In this document: in pieces, positions 43,623 through 58,138 of the stretch
How the letters are laid out: the number at the start of each line of letters is the position of its first letter
How positions within the stretch are numbered: the first letter of the stretch is position 1
Assembly: GCA_965112735.1 (NCBI GenBank)
Contig: OZ218960.1
Coordinates: 2,108,001 to 2,172,000 of the forward strand
Direction: 5' to 3'
Source of the DNA: Phaeosaccion multiseriatum
Taxonomy: Eukaryota > Ochrophyta, other classes
DNA length: 64,000 nt
Notes under the pieces: model-generated
Told to the model about the DNA's origin: nothing
Database searches by the model: none
What the model saw: only the letters and a program-made list of their open reading frames with translations
Position numbers and translations under genes: made by a program

Positions 43623-43939
43623 AGGAGCCCTCTCGCTGCTCCCTCTCTCTCTAACACAAGAGGAGCAGGGCGAGATCACAGAAGGACGAGGCGATATGTC
43701 GGCTTCGCTGCTTCCAGTGTTTGTTCCTATGGGGCGACTGGGAGTGGCCAGCCAAGCGGAGGAGGGAGTAGAGGGAAAGGACCGAGAGTCGCCCCTCTCT
43801 CTCGATATAATCGCTTTTTATATAGGGGAAAGAAGGAAAAGTTGTACAATGCCGATTCCCGTCCGTTCGCTCCGTCGCCATCTGCAGAGCGTCAAGTCAC
43901 AACCTCGGGCGGGCGCGGGGAAGCCAGGGATGAAAGAAG
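43623..43939. promoter_or_regulatory. Divergent promoter region, SAPS / TM9SF
   Basis: 317 bp between start codons. It includes CTCTCTCGATATAATCG and TTTTTATATAGGGG at about 43795-43826, TATA-like sequences that could serve the SAPS gene or an upstream TM9SF start site. Confidence 0.45.
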
Positions 43940-47923
<3,984 letters not shown>

Positions 47924-47939
47924 CAAAACGCCTTTAGAC

Positions 47940-50900
47940 TCAGCCCATGAGATACGTCAGCACCGGCTCCAACTCAAAGCCACACACTTGAGTCGCCGCA
48001 TTGCACTGGTCGATATCGAACCCCATCTCCAACAGCTGTGCAAAGAGCTGGTCCACCACCTCAATTTCGTCTCGAGGGGAACGAGGGGTGCTCCCGTTGC
48101 CAAGAGGAGGGAAGGTGGAATGAGACTGCGCTTCTGGAGCCGGTGAAGCCGGTGGAGCCGCTGCCGCAGGTGCAGGTGCTGCGGCCCGACGTGAGCCCCC
48201 CCTCGTTTTCTGCTTCTGCCTTGGCTGCTGACGTCCCCCCTTTTTCTTCTCCTGTGGCGCCTGGTGCTGCTGCTGCTGCTGGGAGTATTGGTGCTGAGGT
48301 TGCCGCTGCTGCGGCTGCTGCTGTTGATGCTCCTGTGGGTACTGCTGTTGAGATTGCTGTTGCTGCTGCTGCTGCTGATGATACTGAGGCTGCTGCTGGG
48401 GGTATTGGTGCTGCGGTTGCTGCTGATGCTCCTGGGACAGCGAAGTAGGGGTAGGTGTATAGCTCCACCGTTCATCTGCTGGCTGCTGTGGTTGCTTGTA
48501 CTCGCCATAATCCGCGCCTGTTTCCCAGCCACCTCCACCTCCCGAGTGTTGCGGCTGGCCTGTGTCCCCCCAGTCAGGCGATGCCGAGCTGCCTCCGTCC
48601 CCCCACCCGCCGTAAGAAGGGATGGCTTCAGATTGCAGGGGTGCCTCCTGAGGAGCTACGGCTGGCTGATGCTGATACTTCGCCGCACCGCCTCCGAAGA
48701 GCGTGTAGCCCGGCGCCATGTCCACCTGAACTGTTTCTCCACAGCCGCTCGAACCGACTCCGAGGCAGTACACGGCCCCTGGCTCGTCCGCCGGAGCGAA
48801 GCAAGAGAGATCCTCGTTGCCTGAGGGGAGGCACCGGCCGGACTTATGTAAGCAAGCAAAGAAAGAAACGTGAAGCAGCCAGCCACCCCTCTCTTCCGCC
48901 ACCTTACCGCATCTGCACCGCGGACCGCTGTTGGAGGATGCAGCCGGGGGCGGTGGAGGAGGGGGCAAGGAATGCTCAGCCTCTGCCAAAGAGACCGGGG
49001 CTTGCGCCAAAGAGGGCTCAAAGCTCCGCGCCACCTCGTTCCGCACCCCCAGTTGGCTCTCAATTCGTCCCTGTTGGTGTTGGGCTGGTGGGTACACAGC
49101 CGACGAGTCCACAGTACCTTGGACTGGGACGGATGGTCCGTCCAAATCGCCATTGTTCATGTCAATACCCGTAGTCTGCAGCAACGACATGTACCTGTCC
49201 AGGTTCATGCCCCCCCCCCCAGTCGCCGCAGGTGCTGTTGATGCCGAGGACTTGAGCCCACTTTGAGTGCCGTTTCCTGCATCCCTAACACCCAAATGCT
49301 TCTGACTGAGCCTTTTCCTGGTCTCCAGAGCACGCTCACGATCCCTCTTATCCGCGTCAGAGGCCCGTGACACTTGCGGAGAGTACGAATAGCCCCCACC
49401 CATCGCCGCAGAATGAGCATGGGATGGCGTCTGGTGCGAGCTGGTATACGCGCTTAACCCAAAATCACTCTTCCCGGCCGCATTTCTCGACGCCTTGACG
49501 GCCTCTGCCTCCAAAACTGCGGCGCTCTTCTTCTTTTTCTTCTTCCCCTTGGCCTTCTTCTTTCCTTGGCCCTCATTGCTTTGGGTCAGCTGGCCTTTGT
49601 CACCCGTGTCCTTCTGCTGCGACTGCTGCCGCTGCTGCTGAAGCTGCTGCTGCTGCTGCTTTCGCTCCTCGTCAAGTGCTCTGGACTTCTTGTCTGCCAA
49701 GGCCTTCTTCTTCTTTTCCAACAGAGCCTGCTCCACAGCTTCTCGTGCAGCTTGCTCGGCGGCCGCTTTCTGCTTCTCCTTCTCCTGCGCTTGCCTGGCC
49801 GCCTCCCGTGCCTGTCTCGCCTTCAGCAACTCTGCTGTGGCATTCTCCAAGCGCATCTTCGCCGCACGCAGCATGATCTCCCCTTGCTTCTCCAGCCCCC
49901 CCTTCGCCAGCTGCTCCTTCACCATATCCAGTGCCGTCTGGGGTACGCCGCCGTACTCGCACACTGTCCACAGTAGAGCGTACCACGCACAACAAAAACA
50001 CGGTGTGGGGGGGTTGAGTGAGCTCTTCTGTGGCAAGCATGGACAAGCGCGTCGTGGTCTTTCTTTCATACCGGTGATGTCCGTCAGAGTGGTCACCTGA
50101 GCGCCCGCGGCTAAGAGCGCTTTCATCATAGACACCCTTCCTCCTGCGAGACGTTTGGCAAAGAGCGTGGGTTTAACAAGCGCACACTACGGATCGATGG
50201 AACAACGCGTTGCTTTTCAAATCCTCGTACCTGTAGCGGCGTACATTAAGGGGGTCCATCCGTTCTCGAGACAAGTTTTCTCGAGGTCCACACCGCAGCT
50301 AGGAGACTTCACCCTGCGCGTGACACACCCGAACGAATGAGCAAATGTCTGACAGGGAAAGACTTGCAAGGCCCCTCACTTACTTCTTCTCCAAAAGCAG
50401 ATTGAGCAGCGGGACATCGCCAGCGTCCACGGCGGAGTGGAGAACGGTGAGCCCGCGCCTGAGTGAGTACACATGCAACTGGTAAGCACAAGTAGGAACA
50501 TCCTTCCGTCGCCCTTCCTTCCCCTTCGGAGAACAAAGCGCCACTCACTGGTCGTGCTTGCTAAGATCAGGAGCGCCGTACGGTCCGCTCGTAGGTTGGG
50601 CGAGTAGCCAAGTCGCTACATCACAGCGACCCTTACGGAGTTCTTCGTCCACGCCCTCCCCAGCAACAGTCATGTGCAGCAGGGTCGCGAAAGTCACGTC
50701 TTGGTATATCAAGCAGTCGTTCAGCTTGACGTGGTACATGGGCTCGACGTCCTTCTGCTCTTCCTCAAGCAAGGCCTGCAATGCACGGAGGTTTCCAGCG
50801 CCACAAGCTTCGAAGGCCCTCCTGCGTCGAGCGTGTTGGTCTCGGATCTTTTGCCGAATCACTTGCTGACTGGAGCGGGCTCGCGCCTCCTTTTCCCTAC

Positions 50901-52149
50901 GACTGTGCGGCAAGTTGCAAGCAGATGCATGAAAAAGGAGGTGAGAATAGGACAAAAAGGAATGGCGAGTATTGGAAGCGCACCTGTCTTCCTCAGTCTT
51001 GCGCTTCGCTGCCTCACTCTCAGCAGCCCTTTTCGCCCGCGACGCTGAGTTTTTGGTAGGCACACAACACAAGGATTAGGAGAGCAAGGAATACATATAC
51101 AATACAAATGGAGAGGAAAATAGAAACGAATGGACATACCTTCCGCTTCCTCCTGTCGCTTCCTGACCTTCTCTCGTCGTGCCGCCTTGGCATGCTGCTT
51201 GCGCAGATACTCCGCTTCCCTGTGAGTCAGGCATACACGGACATGATAGGATGGTCAGGATTTCGGAAGGCAAAGGTCTCGAGATAAACGGGGCACCGGA
51301 GCGGCCCGCTTCGGGGACTCACTTCCGAGCAGTCTCCTCGCGCTCCCTCTTCTTCTTCTCAGCCTTTTTCTTCTCCCTCTCCTTCCACCACTCCGACTCG
51401 GTGTCGTGCTCTCGTTCCTGTCCCCCATAGCTTGAGCTAAAGGGGCCCGCGTGCTGCTGAGGCGGAGGCCGGAACTGTGGCTGCTGCTGCTGATTCTGCT
51501 GCTGCCCCGGCCCCGCTCCGTAGGGACCGAACGGCACACCGAACACCACGTTGCCGCCGCTGAGATTGACCTGAACCCCACCTTGCCTCATAAATGCAAA
51601 GAACGCAAAGGGATCTTGGCGGCGGGCAGTGACAAGAGGAGGAGCGGGGGTGGTTAGTTGGCGCCTTTACTTTTTGGCTCGCGAAACCTAACGCCGCCCC
51701 TTCTTACCAAAGCCGAACTCCTCGCCGAAGCTGGGCCGAGAAACAAAAAGCAAACAGGCGGGGAGGAGGCAGACGACAAGTCAGGTTATCTTATGAGGAT
51801 CAGGTGGTGGGCCCTCTCCTCGACTTACTCGTCCTCATCGTCATCATCGTAGTAGTAGTCGTCGTCGTCGTCGTCAAAGTCCCTCTCCTGATCGTACCCC
51901 GGATCAGTCAAGCACGCGTAGGCCTCTCCAATGTGCTGGAAAGTTGCTGTAGCGTTCTCGTCCTGCGCTAAGGTGCACGTGCGTTAGGCTAGCTGCATCT
52001 TGAAAGCTCCCCCCCCCCCTTTCCCTTCCCACCTCTCTGTTCTTGTCAGGGTGATTCTGAAGAGCGAGCTTCCGGTAAGCCGACGTGATGGCGGAAAGCT
52101 CGGCATCATCAGCGACCCCCAGGACCTCTCTGGCTTCAGAGGGCTTCAT
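47940..52149 (-). CDS. J-domain / ankyrin / UBA fusion protein
   Basis: Eleven exons: 52149-52033, 51962-51829, 51730-51708, 51614-51323, 51219-51140, 51044-50984, 50902-50549, 50458-50384, 50136-50072, 49963-48903, 48842-47940; about 1054 residues. The N-terminal J domain has REVLGVADDAELSAITSAYR, LALQNHPDKN (HPD at 33-35) and FQHIGEAYACLTDPG. An acidic Asp/Tyr run, a Gly/Phe stretch, a Gln/Pro part and a long basic coiled coil follow. Ankyrin-like repeats come next (RRAFEACGAGNLRALQALLE; GLTVLHSAVDAGDVPLLNLL; MMKALLAAGAQVTTLTD), then another charged coiled coil, poly-Gln and a C-terminal UBA domain (VVDQLFAQLLEMGFDIDQCN). Zuotin-like J proteins share parts of this, but the set is unusual. 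The exon 8/9 acceptor is weak, and the last intron (48902-48843) is also open in frame. Confidence 0.75.
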
Positions 52150-52269
52150 ATGATATAAAATCAAAATAAATGGGTGAGATGGAAAGAAGGAGATGTGGGG
52201 AGAAGAAAAGGAAATTCAAATTGTGTCGCAAAAATAAAGAGATGTTGGGCTATGATGGGGCTATGGACG

Positions 52270-52640
52270 CAATTCTCGATAGCATGTGATCGGCCGCCGG
52301 CGATAGCGGATAGCACGTCAGGGGAGGTCTTGGCGGAAGCAGGGAAGCCGGTAAGGTAGCACGTCAAGGTCGATTCGACAAGGGCGTCGGCTCCAGGCGA
52401 GGTTTCTGGCGATAAAGCAGAAGCCTGCGGCGGCCTGCGGCCGAAAGTAAGAAGCCTGCGGCTGGCCTGCGGCCAGAAGCCTGCAGAAAGTAGCGAAAAG
52501 CCTGCCAAGTCCCCCATTTTTCCCCCAGCCTGAGAAGCCTGAAGCCTGACCACTGGCCTGCGGCCAGAAGCCCGAAGCCTGGAGGGGGCTACGGCCCAGA
52601 AGCCTAAAGCCCGAGAATCCTCGCCTGGAGCCGAAGGGCG
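52270..52640. repeat. GATAGC repeat fragment followed by AGAAGCCTGCGGCC repeats
   Basis: CGCCGGCGATAGCGGATAGC and GCACGTCAGG at about 52293-52322 match the 18.1- and 18.5-kb elements. From about 52420 to 52612 are many imperfect copies of GAAGCCTGCGGCCAGAAGCC, ending in the exact 21-bp match to 7791-7811. Confidence 0.85.
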
Positions 52641-52700
52641 GTCGGAGAGCCTCTCCCTCTCGACCTCTCGCTACCCGCAGCTCTTCGTTGTGACTTGTGT

Positions 52701-53703
52701 TTATTTTTTAACTCCGCCCGTATACTCGGGAGGCAGTTGGAAGCTTTGTGCCGCCATGTTCTTTGCGAATATCCTGCCTGTCAAGGGCATTAGCTCCCAG
52801 TAGAGATGTAAGGTCACATCGGTGTCTCGCAGTCCCGCGCCCTTGTCGATGAGCCCATACTCTATAAACGTGTTGCCTAGCTTCAACTCCAAATCGTCGT
52901 GTCGCTCCACGACTTTGTCCCATAATATGACTTGGTTGAGCGGACTACCTTCTGTCTTGTACTCGGCACAGACGAACACGAAGAGCTGGGGGGTTGTTGC
53001 AGTGGACACGAGGCACGAGAGAGCGAAACGTCAGGATAAGGACAGAGACTGGATAAGGCACAACCTCCCTCCCTCCCTCCGCCCCACCATCTCTTACCTG
53101 CTTTATATTCCAATTAAATGCCCCTGCCAGATTTGCGTGTAGGTCGAAGTTGAAAAGCGCGCGGTCGTCCCCTCCTTGTGTCCTAAACGAGCGAATCTTG
53201 CTCACGCCGAGCTTGCCAATCGTTGGAGCATCTATAGAGGCACGTAGAGATAAGAGGGGGGGAGGGGTGAGAAGACAGAAACACACACAAGAGGAGGATA
53301 CGCAAAGAGGCACAGAGGGAAAGACACACACACGCAGACAGAGGGATGGAGGGAGCAGCGGGAAAGAGAGAGACAGAGAGCAAGGTCGAAGAGGGAAACG
53401 AGGGAAAAGAAGGGTTGCCATTCGCAGGACCTCCCCTCTTTCTGTCCGCCATCACTCTCCATGGTACCATATACAGCAAGAAAGACGTGCAGGGTCCCCG
53501 CAGCAGTGCTTACCGTGATGGAGGTATGTGCTGACAGCAGTCAAGCTCGCCAGGATGAGAAGTACTGTCAAGCACGGGGAAAAGGGTGTGTTAAAGACCA
53601 ATTAGGCTGAGAACACTTGACAACGGAGCGTTCAATGCGATGCACTCCTACCTGTTAGTCCAAAGAAAACCACAGCATTGAGCCGGATCAAGGCACTGTG
53701 CAT
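52701..53703 (-). CDS. SPCS3: Signal peptidase complex subunit SPC22/23
   Basis: Exons 53703-53652, 53564-53514, 53231-53098 and 52985-52701 give 173 residues. It begins MHSALIRLNAVVFFGLT, continuing into a single membrane anchor across a phase-1 junction (VLLILASLTAVSTYLHH). Then KIRSFRTQGGDDRALFNFDL, NLAGAFNWNIKQ, LFVFVCAEYKTEGSPLNQVI, LWDKVVERHDDLELKL, TDVTLHLYWELMPLTGRIF and the ending FQLPPEYTG, all matching SPC22/23 in order. Family knowledge: it is an essential non-catalytic subunit of the ER signal peptidase, type II membrane orientation. The gene has its 5' end next to the second GCTACC repeat element. Confidence 0.94.
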
Positions 53704-53828
53704 GATGTATCTGAGGGGCGGGCTGAAAGGAGGAGTAAAGTATGGGGGGGGGGGGGGGGAGATGGATTGTTAAAAGGCCATTTTTTATTTTTTTTTTTAT
53801 TTTTTTTTTGGGGACTTTTCACCTCCTA

Positions 53829-54140
53829 ACTCGATGCTACCTGGTACCGCCGGCGTCAGCCACCGCGCTACCTGCTACCGCCGGAGCCCGTCGGCGTATA
53901 CACTGAGTCGGCATATGCACTGCTGCTACCGCCGGTGTCAGCCGGCCTTGACCTGCTACCGGCCGACCGGCCGGCCGGCCAACCATCAGCTGCCACCGCC
54001 GGCGTGAGCTCCCTGCTATCGTCGGCGTCAGCTGGCGTGCTACGTGCTACCGGCCGGTCGCCAGTAGTGTGCCACCGGGTCCGGAGGGCCTGGTAGCATG
54101 TTACCGAGAATCGCTCGGTAGCACGTCAGGGGTCGACAGG
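53829..54140. repeat. GCTACC/CCGGCG repeat element, copy 2
   Basis: Same family, order and orientation as 18300-18520: units of ACCGCCGGCGTCAGCC, then CCAACCATCAGCTGCCACCG, then a GGTCC-GGGCC unit, ending ATCGCTCGGTAGCACGTCAGG. The two copies differ by substitutions and small indels, so they are old relative to each other. Confidence 0.85.
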
Positions 54141-54212
54141 ACAAGGTTCCCCGCGGGTTGACCAGGTTCCAGCCGGCGCCAGCCCACCAGGTTCCAGGTT
54201 GCGGAACCTTGT
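54141..54212. repeat. Perfect 10-bp inverted repeat next to repeat copy 2
   Basis: ACAAGGTTCC (54141-54150) and its complement GGAACCTTGT (54203-54212) enclose about 52 bp with internal CCAGGTTCCAG copies. It could form a hairpin or mark an element end. Confidence 0.7.
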
Positions 54213-54386
54213 CGGGGGCCGAGAATTTCCTCATTCTTCTCCCCCCCAGCCGGGGAGACTAGTTCAAGACCGTGCAACAAGGTGTTTCGCCTAGGAGCCG
54301 TTTTCTACCTTCCTCCTGCTGTGGGGGGGGGGGGGGGGGGGCAGCCAGCCATGCCCTTGAGTGTGTGTGCTTTTCCAAATACTATT

Positions 54387-56045
54387 TCACGTCGTTCGAG
54401 TCTCGTGGAGACATTCGCGGAGAGAGGGGGGGCAAGGTTGGGGGTTTGGGGAGTGCCCTTTGGCTCCATCGTGTCGGCTTGTGAGGGATTCACACTCATG
54501 GCCGTCATCGCTATACTTCCTTTCAGAAAAATGCGACTTTGAAGCTCGAGGACTCGCAGAGAGAGGCTCTAACACAACATCCCGCCCTGGCGATCGAGAG
54601 CGGGGCATCTGGCGACCCCCTGCTGTCCGCTTAGAGTAGCCAGTCTTGTCGCCCGCACAATCCAGATCGCTAAAGGTTCCATCGCCAGAATACTCGGAGG
54701 GCCTCCCTCTTTTTGGCTGGTCCAGTGCCTCCAAAGACCGCTTCGAGGGCTTTCCCTCCGCGCGCTCCTCCGGAAGGGCAAGGTGTTTCAGCCTACGCGG
54801 GGAAGAAGGCTCGGTTCGAGGAGACGATGCCGACGGCAACGCACGCGCTACTGGCTGCAAGTCAAGGATGGTCAAGTTCCTCACTCGCAGCCAACAGTGG
54901 CTAAAGATTTCTGGCACCGAAGCCCTCTCGTTTGGATCAAGCTTCAGCATACGGTTGACAAGGTCTTTGGCTTCTGGCGAAATGTCGAGGTTGTCATCCA
55001 TCTTATACTGACCCTGCAGTATTCTCTGCCGAATAACCGACTCCATGGGTTGCTCGTCGCTGCTCAAATCTGATCTTTCGAACGGCAAGCGCCCGCACAG
55101 CAGGGCGAAAAGAATGACTCCCATGGCCCACACATCCAGAGGAGGGCCAGCGTTGCTGGTCCCGTGGAACACCTCTGGTGCTTGATAGCTCAGCGTACCA
55201 CAATTTGTGCGGACCGTCGCGCCCGGACGGTAAAAGTCGCTCAAGCCAAAGTCTGCTATCTTCACCCCATCTGCCAGCGAGTTCTTCTTCTTTAAAAGAA
55301 TGTTGTCAAGCTTCATATCGCGGTGGCAGATGTGCTGATTATGGGCATAGCCCACAGCACTCATAACAATGTGGAAGATCGATCTTGCCTCGTCCTCCTC
55401 CAACCGCTGGTCAGGCAAAGCGGAAAGATAGTGAAACATGTCGCCCCCTTCCATCAGCTCGAAGGCCAGCACAACATACTGCGGCGAGTCAATATGCTGG
55501 AGAAGTCTTATGATTCCAGGGTGCTTCAGGGAGGTCAGACATTGTATCTCCGTCGTAGTCCTCTCCGCAGCTCCCATATTGGCAATCTCGCTCTTTGCCA
55601 GAAATTTCAACGCCACCTTTTCTCCCGTCAGCATGTGGTCTCCCACCCTCACCTCCCCAAAGCCACCTTTCCCCAGAAATCCCTTCACCGTGAATCCCCC
55701 CACGAGCTCCGGGAGGCCTGAGGCTTGCAAGTCGTGCTCGTCTTCGCCCACCCGCTTAGAGACTGTCGGTGCTGCAAAATCTGCTCCGTTTGATACAAAA
55801 ATAATGGCATCGTCTTCCAACATCATAACGTCTGTCACCTCCAAGCCATCGCTATTAAAAACGCGATGAGGTGTGGAGGCCAGGTCTAGTCTCTGTTGGG
55901 CTGCGTTCAGCAAGTCATCAAGGCCCCAGCCCTCTCCGATCTGAAGAGCTTTCCAATCGTCTATTTTCCCATTCAGGTGGACCCTCACATGCTTCTGCCT
56001 GATCCTACTGCTGATATTCCCAAACTCTGACTCGTCCTCCAACAT
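54387..56045 (-). CDS. SNF1/CAMK-type Ser/Thr kinase with KHA/DCX-like N-terminal domain
   Basis: One exon, 552 codons. Residues 16-90 form a ubiquitin-like-fold domain (RVHLNGKIDDWKAL; FNSDGLEVTDVMMLEDDAII), closest in pattern to KHA or doublecortin domains. The kinase domain spans about 117-385: Gly loop GKGGFGEV, catalytic Lys147 in VALKFLAK, HRDMKLDNILL with Asp243, DFGLSDF with Asp265, activation-loop TNCGTLSYQAPE, and SHCWLR at the end. This set is complete, so it should be active. The tail is Ser/Pro/Arg-rich (SPRRLKHLALPEERAEGKPS), probably disordered. The activation-loop sequence fits activation by an upstream kinase. Substrates are unknown. Confidence 0.87.
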   Translation of the reverse strand: MLEDESEFGNISSRIRQKHVRVHLNGKIDDWKALQIGEGWGLDDLLNAAQQRLDLASTPHRVFNSDGLEVTDVMMLEDDAIIFVSNGADFAAPTVSKRVGEDEHDLQASGLPELVGGFTVKGFLGKGGFGEVRVGDHMLTGEKVALKFLAKSEIANMGAAERTTTEIQCLTSLKHPGIIRLLQHIDSPQYVVLAFELMEGGDMFHYLSALPDQRLEEDEARSIFHIVMSAVGYAHNQHICHRDMKLDNILLKKKNSLADGVKIADFGLSDFYRPGATVRTNCGTLSYQAPEVFHGTSNAGPPLDVWAMGVILFALLCGRLPFERSDLSSDEQPMESVIRQRILQGQYKMDDNLDISPEAKDLVNRMLKLDPNERASVPEIFSHCWLRVRNLTILDLQPVARALPSASSPRTEPSSPRRLKHLALPEERAEGKPSKRSLEALDQPKRGRPSEYSGDGTFSDLDCAGDKTGYSKRTAGGRQMPRSRSPGRDVVLEPLSASPRASKSHFSERKYSDDGHECESLTSRHDGAKGHSPNPQPCPPSLRECLHETRTT

Positions 56046-56461
56046 CGTACCAAGAGGGCCGCCGTAGCGAACATAGAGCAGAGAGCATTCAATTTTTTTT
56101 TCTGTAACGTCGAAATTGGCGTTTCAACCTGTGACTTGAGGCTCTCCCCCTATCCCGCTTTTGGCAGTGTGCCTGACTACCCTGCCCCCTTGCTTTTGGC
56201 GTGTCCTTTGGACAAGTAGGTATGTGATGGAGGAGTGGGGTGAGAGATGCACGGGGCTCTCCCGTGGTCCTCCAAGTTTGAAGACTGGGAAGATTGAAGG
56301 ACCGGGGGGGGTTCACAGCTCATTTTTTCTGCATCCTCTTCCCCTGCGTTCCCAAGCAGTGTTTATTGAGCCAGACATACAGAAGGCACTCTAGATTGTC
56401 TCGATGGAAAACTCATAGAGACTCTTGGAAACGAAGGAGAGTTGTCCGCGCTGCAGGAGCC
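56046..56461. promoter_or_regulatory. Divergent promoter region, kinase / G-protein alpha
   Basis: 416 bp between the two start codons. No well-placed TATA box; a T run lies at about 56093-56101. Confidence 0.4.
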
Positions 56462-58082
56462 ATGGGCGTCTGCATTTCGTCGCTCACCCCTGAGGAGAGG
56501 GAGGCCGTACGCCGCAACCGAGAGGTGGAGATGGCAAACGCGGAAGGATTCCAAAGGTTCGTCATAAGTCTCTCGTCGTTGTCACTGTTGAGAAGGGTTG
56601 AATCGATTGCTTGACGCGAGGATTTTGACTTTCTGCCACGATGCCAACAGAGACTCCAAGACCATAAAGCTGTTGCTACTGGGGGCTGGATCTTCGGGGA
56701 AGTCTACAATATTCAAGCAGATGAAGGTTCGTGGTGCGTCAAGGTGACAAAGAGCTATTGGGACAAGCTTTCGGGCCTGATCTGACCCATCTCCTCCCCC
56801 GTTGGCTCTCGGCTCAACCCTGCTTGTTCGATGCTGTGGGCTTTGCAGCTTCTTCATGGTGTTATATCGGAGAAGGAGCGGCAGACCTTTACAACGGTCA
56901 TGTACACCAACGCGGTTGACTCGATGAAAACCCTTGTGACAAAGGCAGAGCATCTAGGATATCGCGACAGCCTGACAGAAGAGGCGAGTAAAAGAAGCAG
57001 AGGGAGGAGGGCGTGCCGCCTCTTACTGTGCTGATAATCCCACGTCCTGTTACCTCGCAGGGCAAGGCCGCAGTAGCCGTCCTTGACGAAGCGTCACCCG
57101 GCAAAAAGGTTGGGGAGGAGTTGGGGGGCGCTATCAAAACACTCTGGTTAGAGAATGCCATACAAATGACATTCGAGAGGAGGTCGGAGTTTCAGCTCTG
57201 CGACAGCGCTCAATACGTGTTGAAAGAGATAGACCGTATAATGCAGGTGAGGAAGCGGTGGCATATATGTACACATACGTATACACAGGAGCCCTGCATG
57301 ACGCCACTTTTCTCTGTGTGGCCTCAGGACGATTACGTAGCCTCCGTCACAGATGTGTTGCACGCCCGAGTGCGGTCATCGGGCATCGTAACCGAGTGTT
57401 ATAAAATCAATGGTTCCCTGTTCGAAATGTACGATGTCGGCGGGCAAAGGAACGAGCGTCGGAAATGGATTCACTGTTTCGACGACGTGAGCGCCGTCAT
57501 CTTCGTCGTCGCGATTAGCGAATTCGACCAAACGCTCTTCGAAGACCCAGACACGAATCGGTGAGTGCCGATCATGGGGGTGGGCAGAGAAAGGCTCTGG
57601 ATGTGTTTCAGGCAAGCGCCCTGCTGCTGCTCGGCCCCAAAGCTGCTGTACCCGTCTCGGGTGGGCCCCTTCAATTTATGTTTTGAGGCGTTTGAGCCTT
57701 ACCCAGTCCCCCCCTCCTTGCTTGCTTCCTCAGCATCGTTGAGGCTATCCACCTCTTTCGAGACATTTGCAACAACCAAGCCTTCATGAGCAGCAGCATG
57801 ATTCTCTTCCTGAACAAGAAAGACCTGTACTACGAAAAGATTGAGCGGAAAGCCATCGCCTCTGTGAAGGAGTTTAGCGACTATGACGGCCCAGAGCATG
57901 ACCGAGACGCTGGCATTGAGTTCTTCCTCCGGAAATTCTTGGAGGTCAATGAGAATCCCGGGCGGCGAATCTACCACCATGTTACCTGTGCAACAGACAC
58001 GCATAACGTCAATCATGTGTTCAACATCTGTGTGGACATGATTGTCAGATCATCACTGAATGACAGTGGTTTCGTTGTGTAA
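56462..58082 (+). CDS. Heterotrimeric G-protein alpha subunit
   Basis: Six exons (56462-56556, 56651-56726, 56849-56983, 57061-57246, 57328-57560, 57734-58082), 357 residues. MGVCISS gives Gly2 for myristoylation and Cys4 for palmitoylation. P-loop GAGSSGKST is at 43-51, switch [11 protein letters not shown] with the catalytic Arg180, switch [14 protein letters not shown] with Gln204, and the base-binding motifs FLNKKDL (269-272) and TCAT. Spacing is close to animal Gα numbering. The C-terminus, which contacts receptors, ends NDSGFVV, without the Gi-type Cys at -4. Intron 3 uses a GC donor (GAG then GCGAGTAAAAG at 56984); only this keeps the frame. It should be a working GTPase switch. Confidence 0.95.
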
Positions 58083-58138
58083 ACAAATGGATAGGATAGA
58101 GACACGAGAATGATCAAACATTATGTATATTGTCTACC

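Noticed and set aside
54141-54212. tRNA, rRNA or transposon end
   Set aside because: The inverted repeat has no cloverleaf, no B-box-like sequence and no nearby transposase; elsewhere I also saw no tRNA, rRNA or CRISPR-type array.
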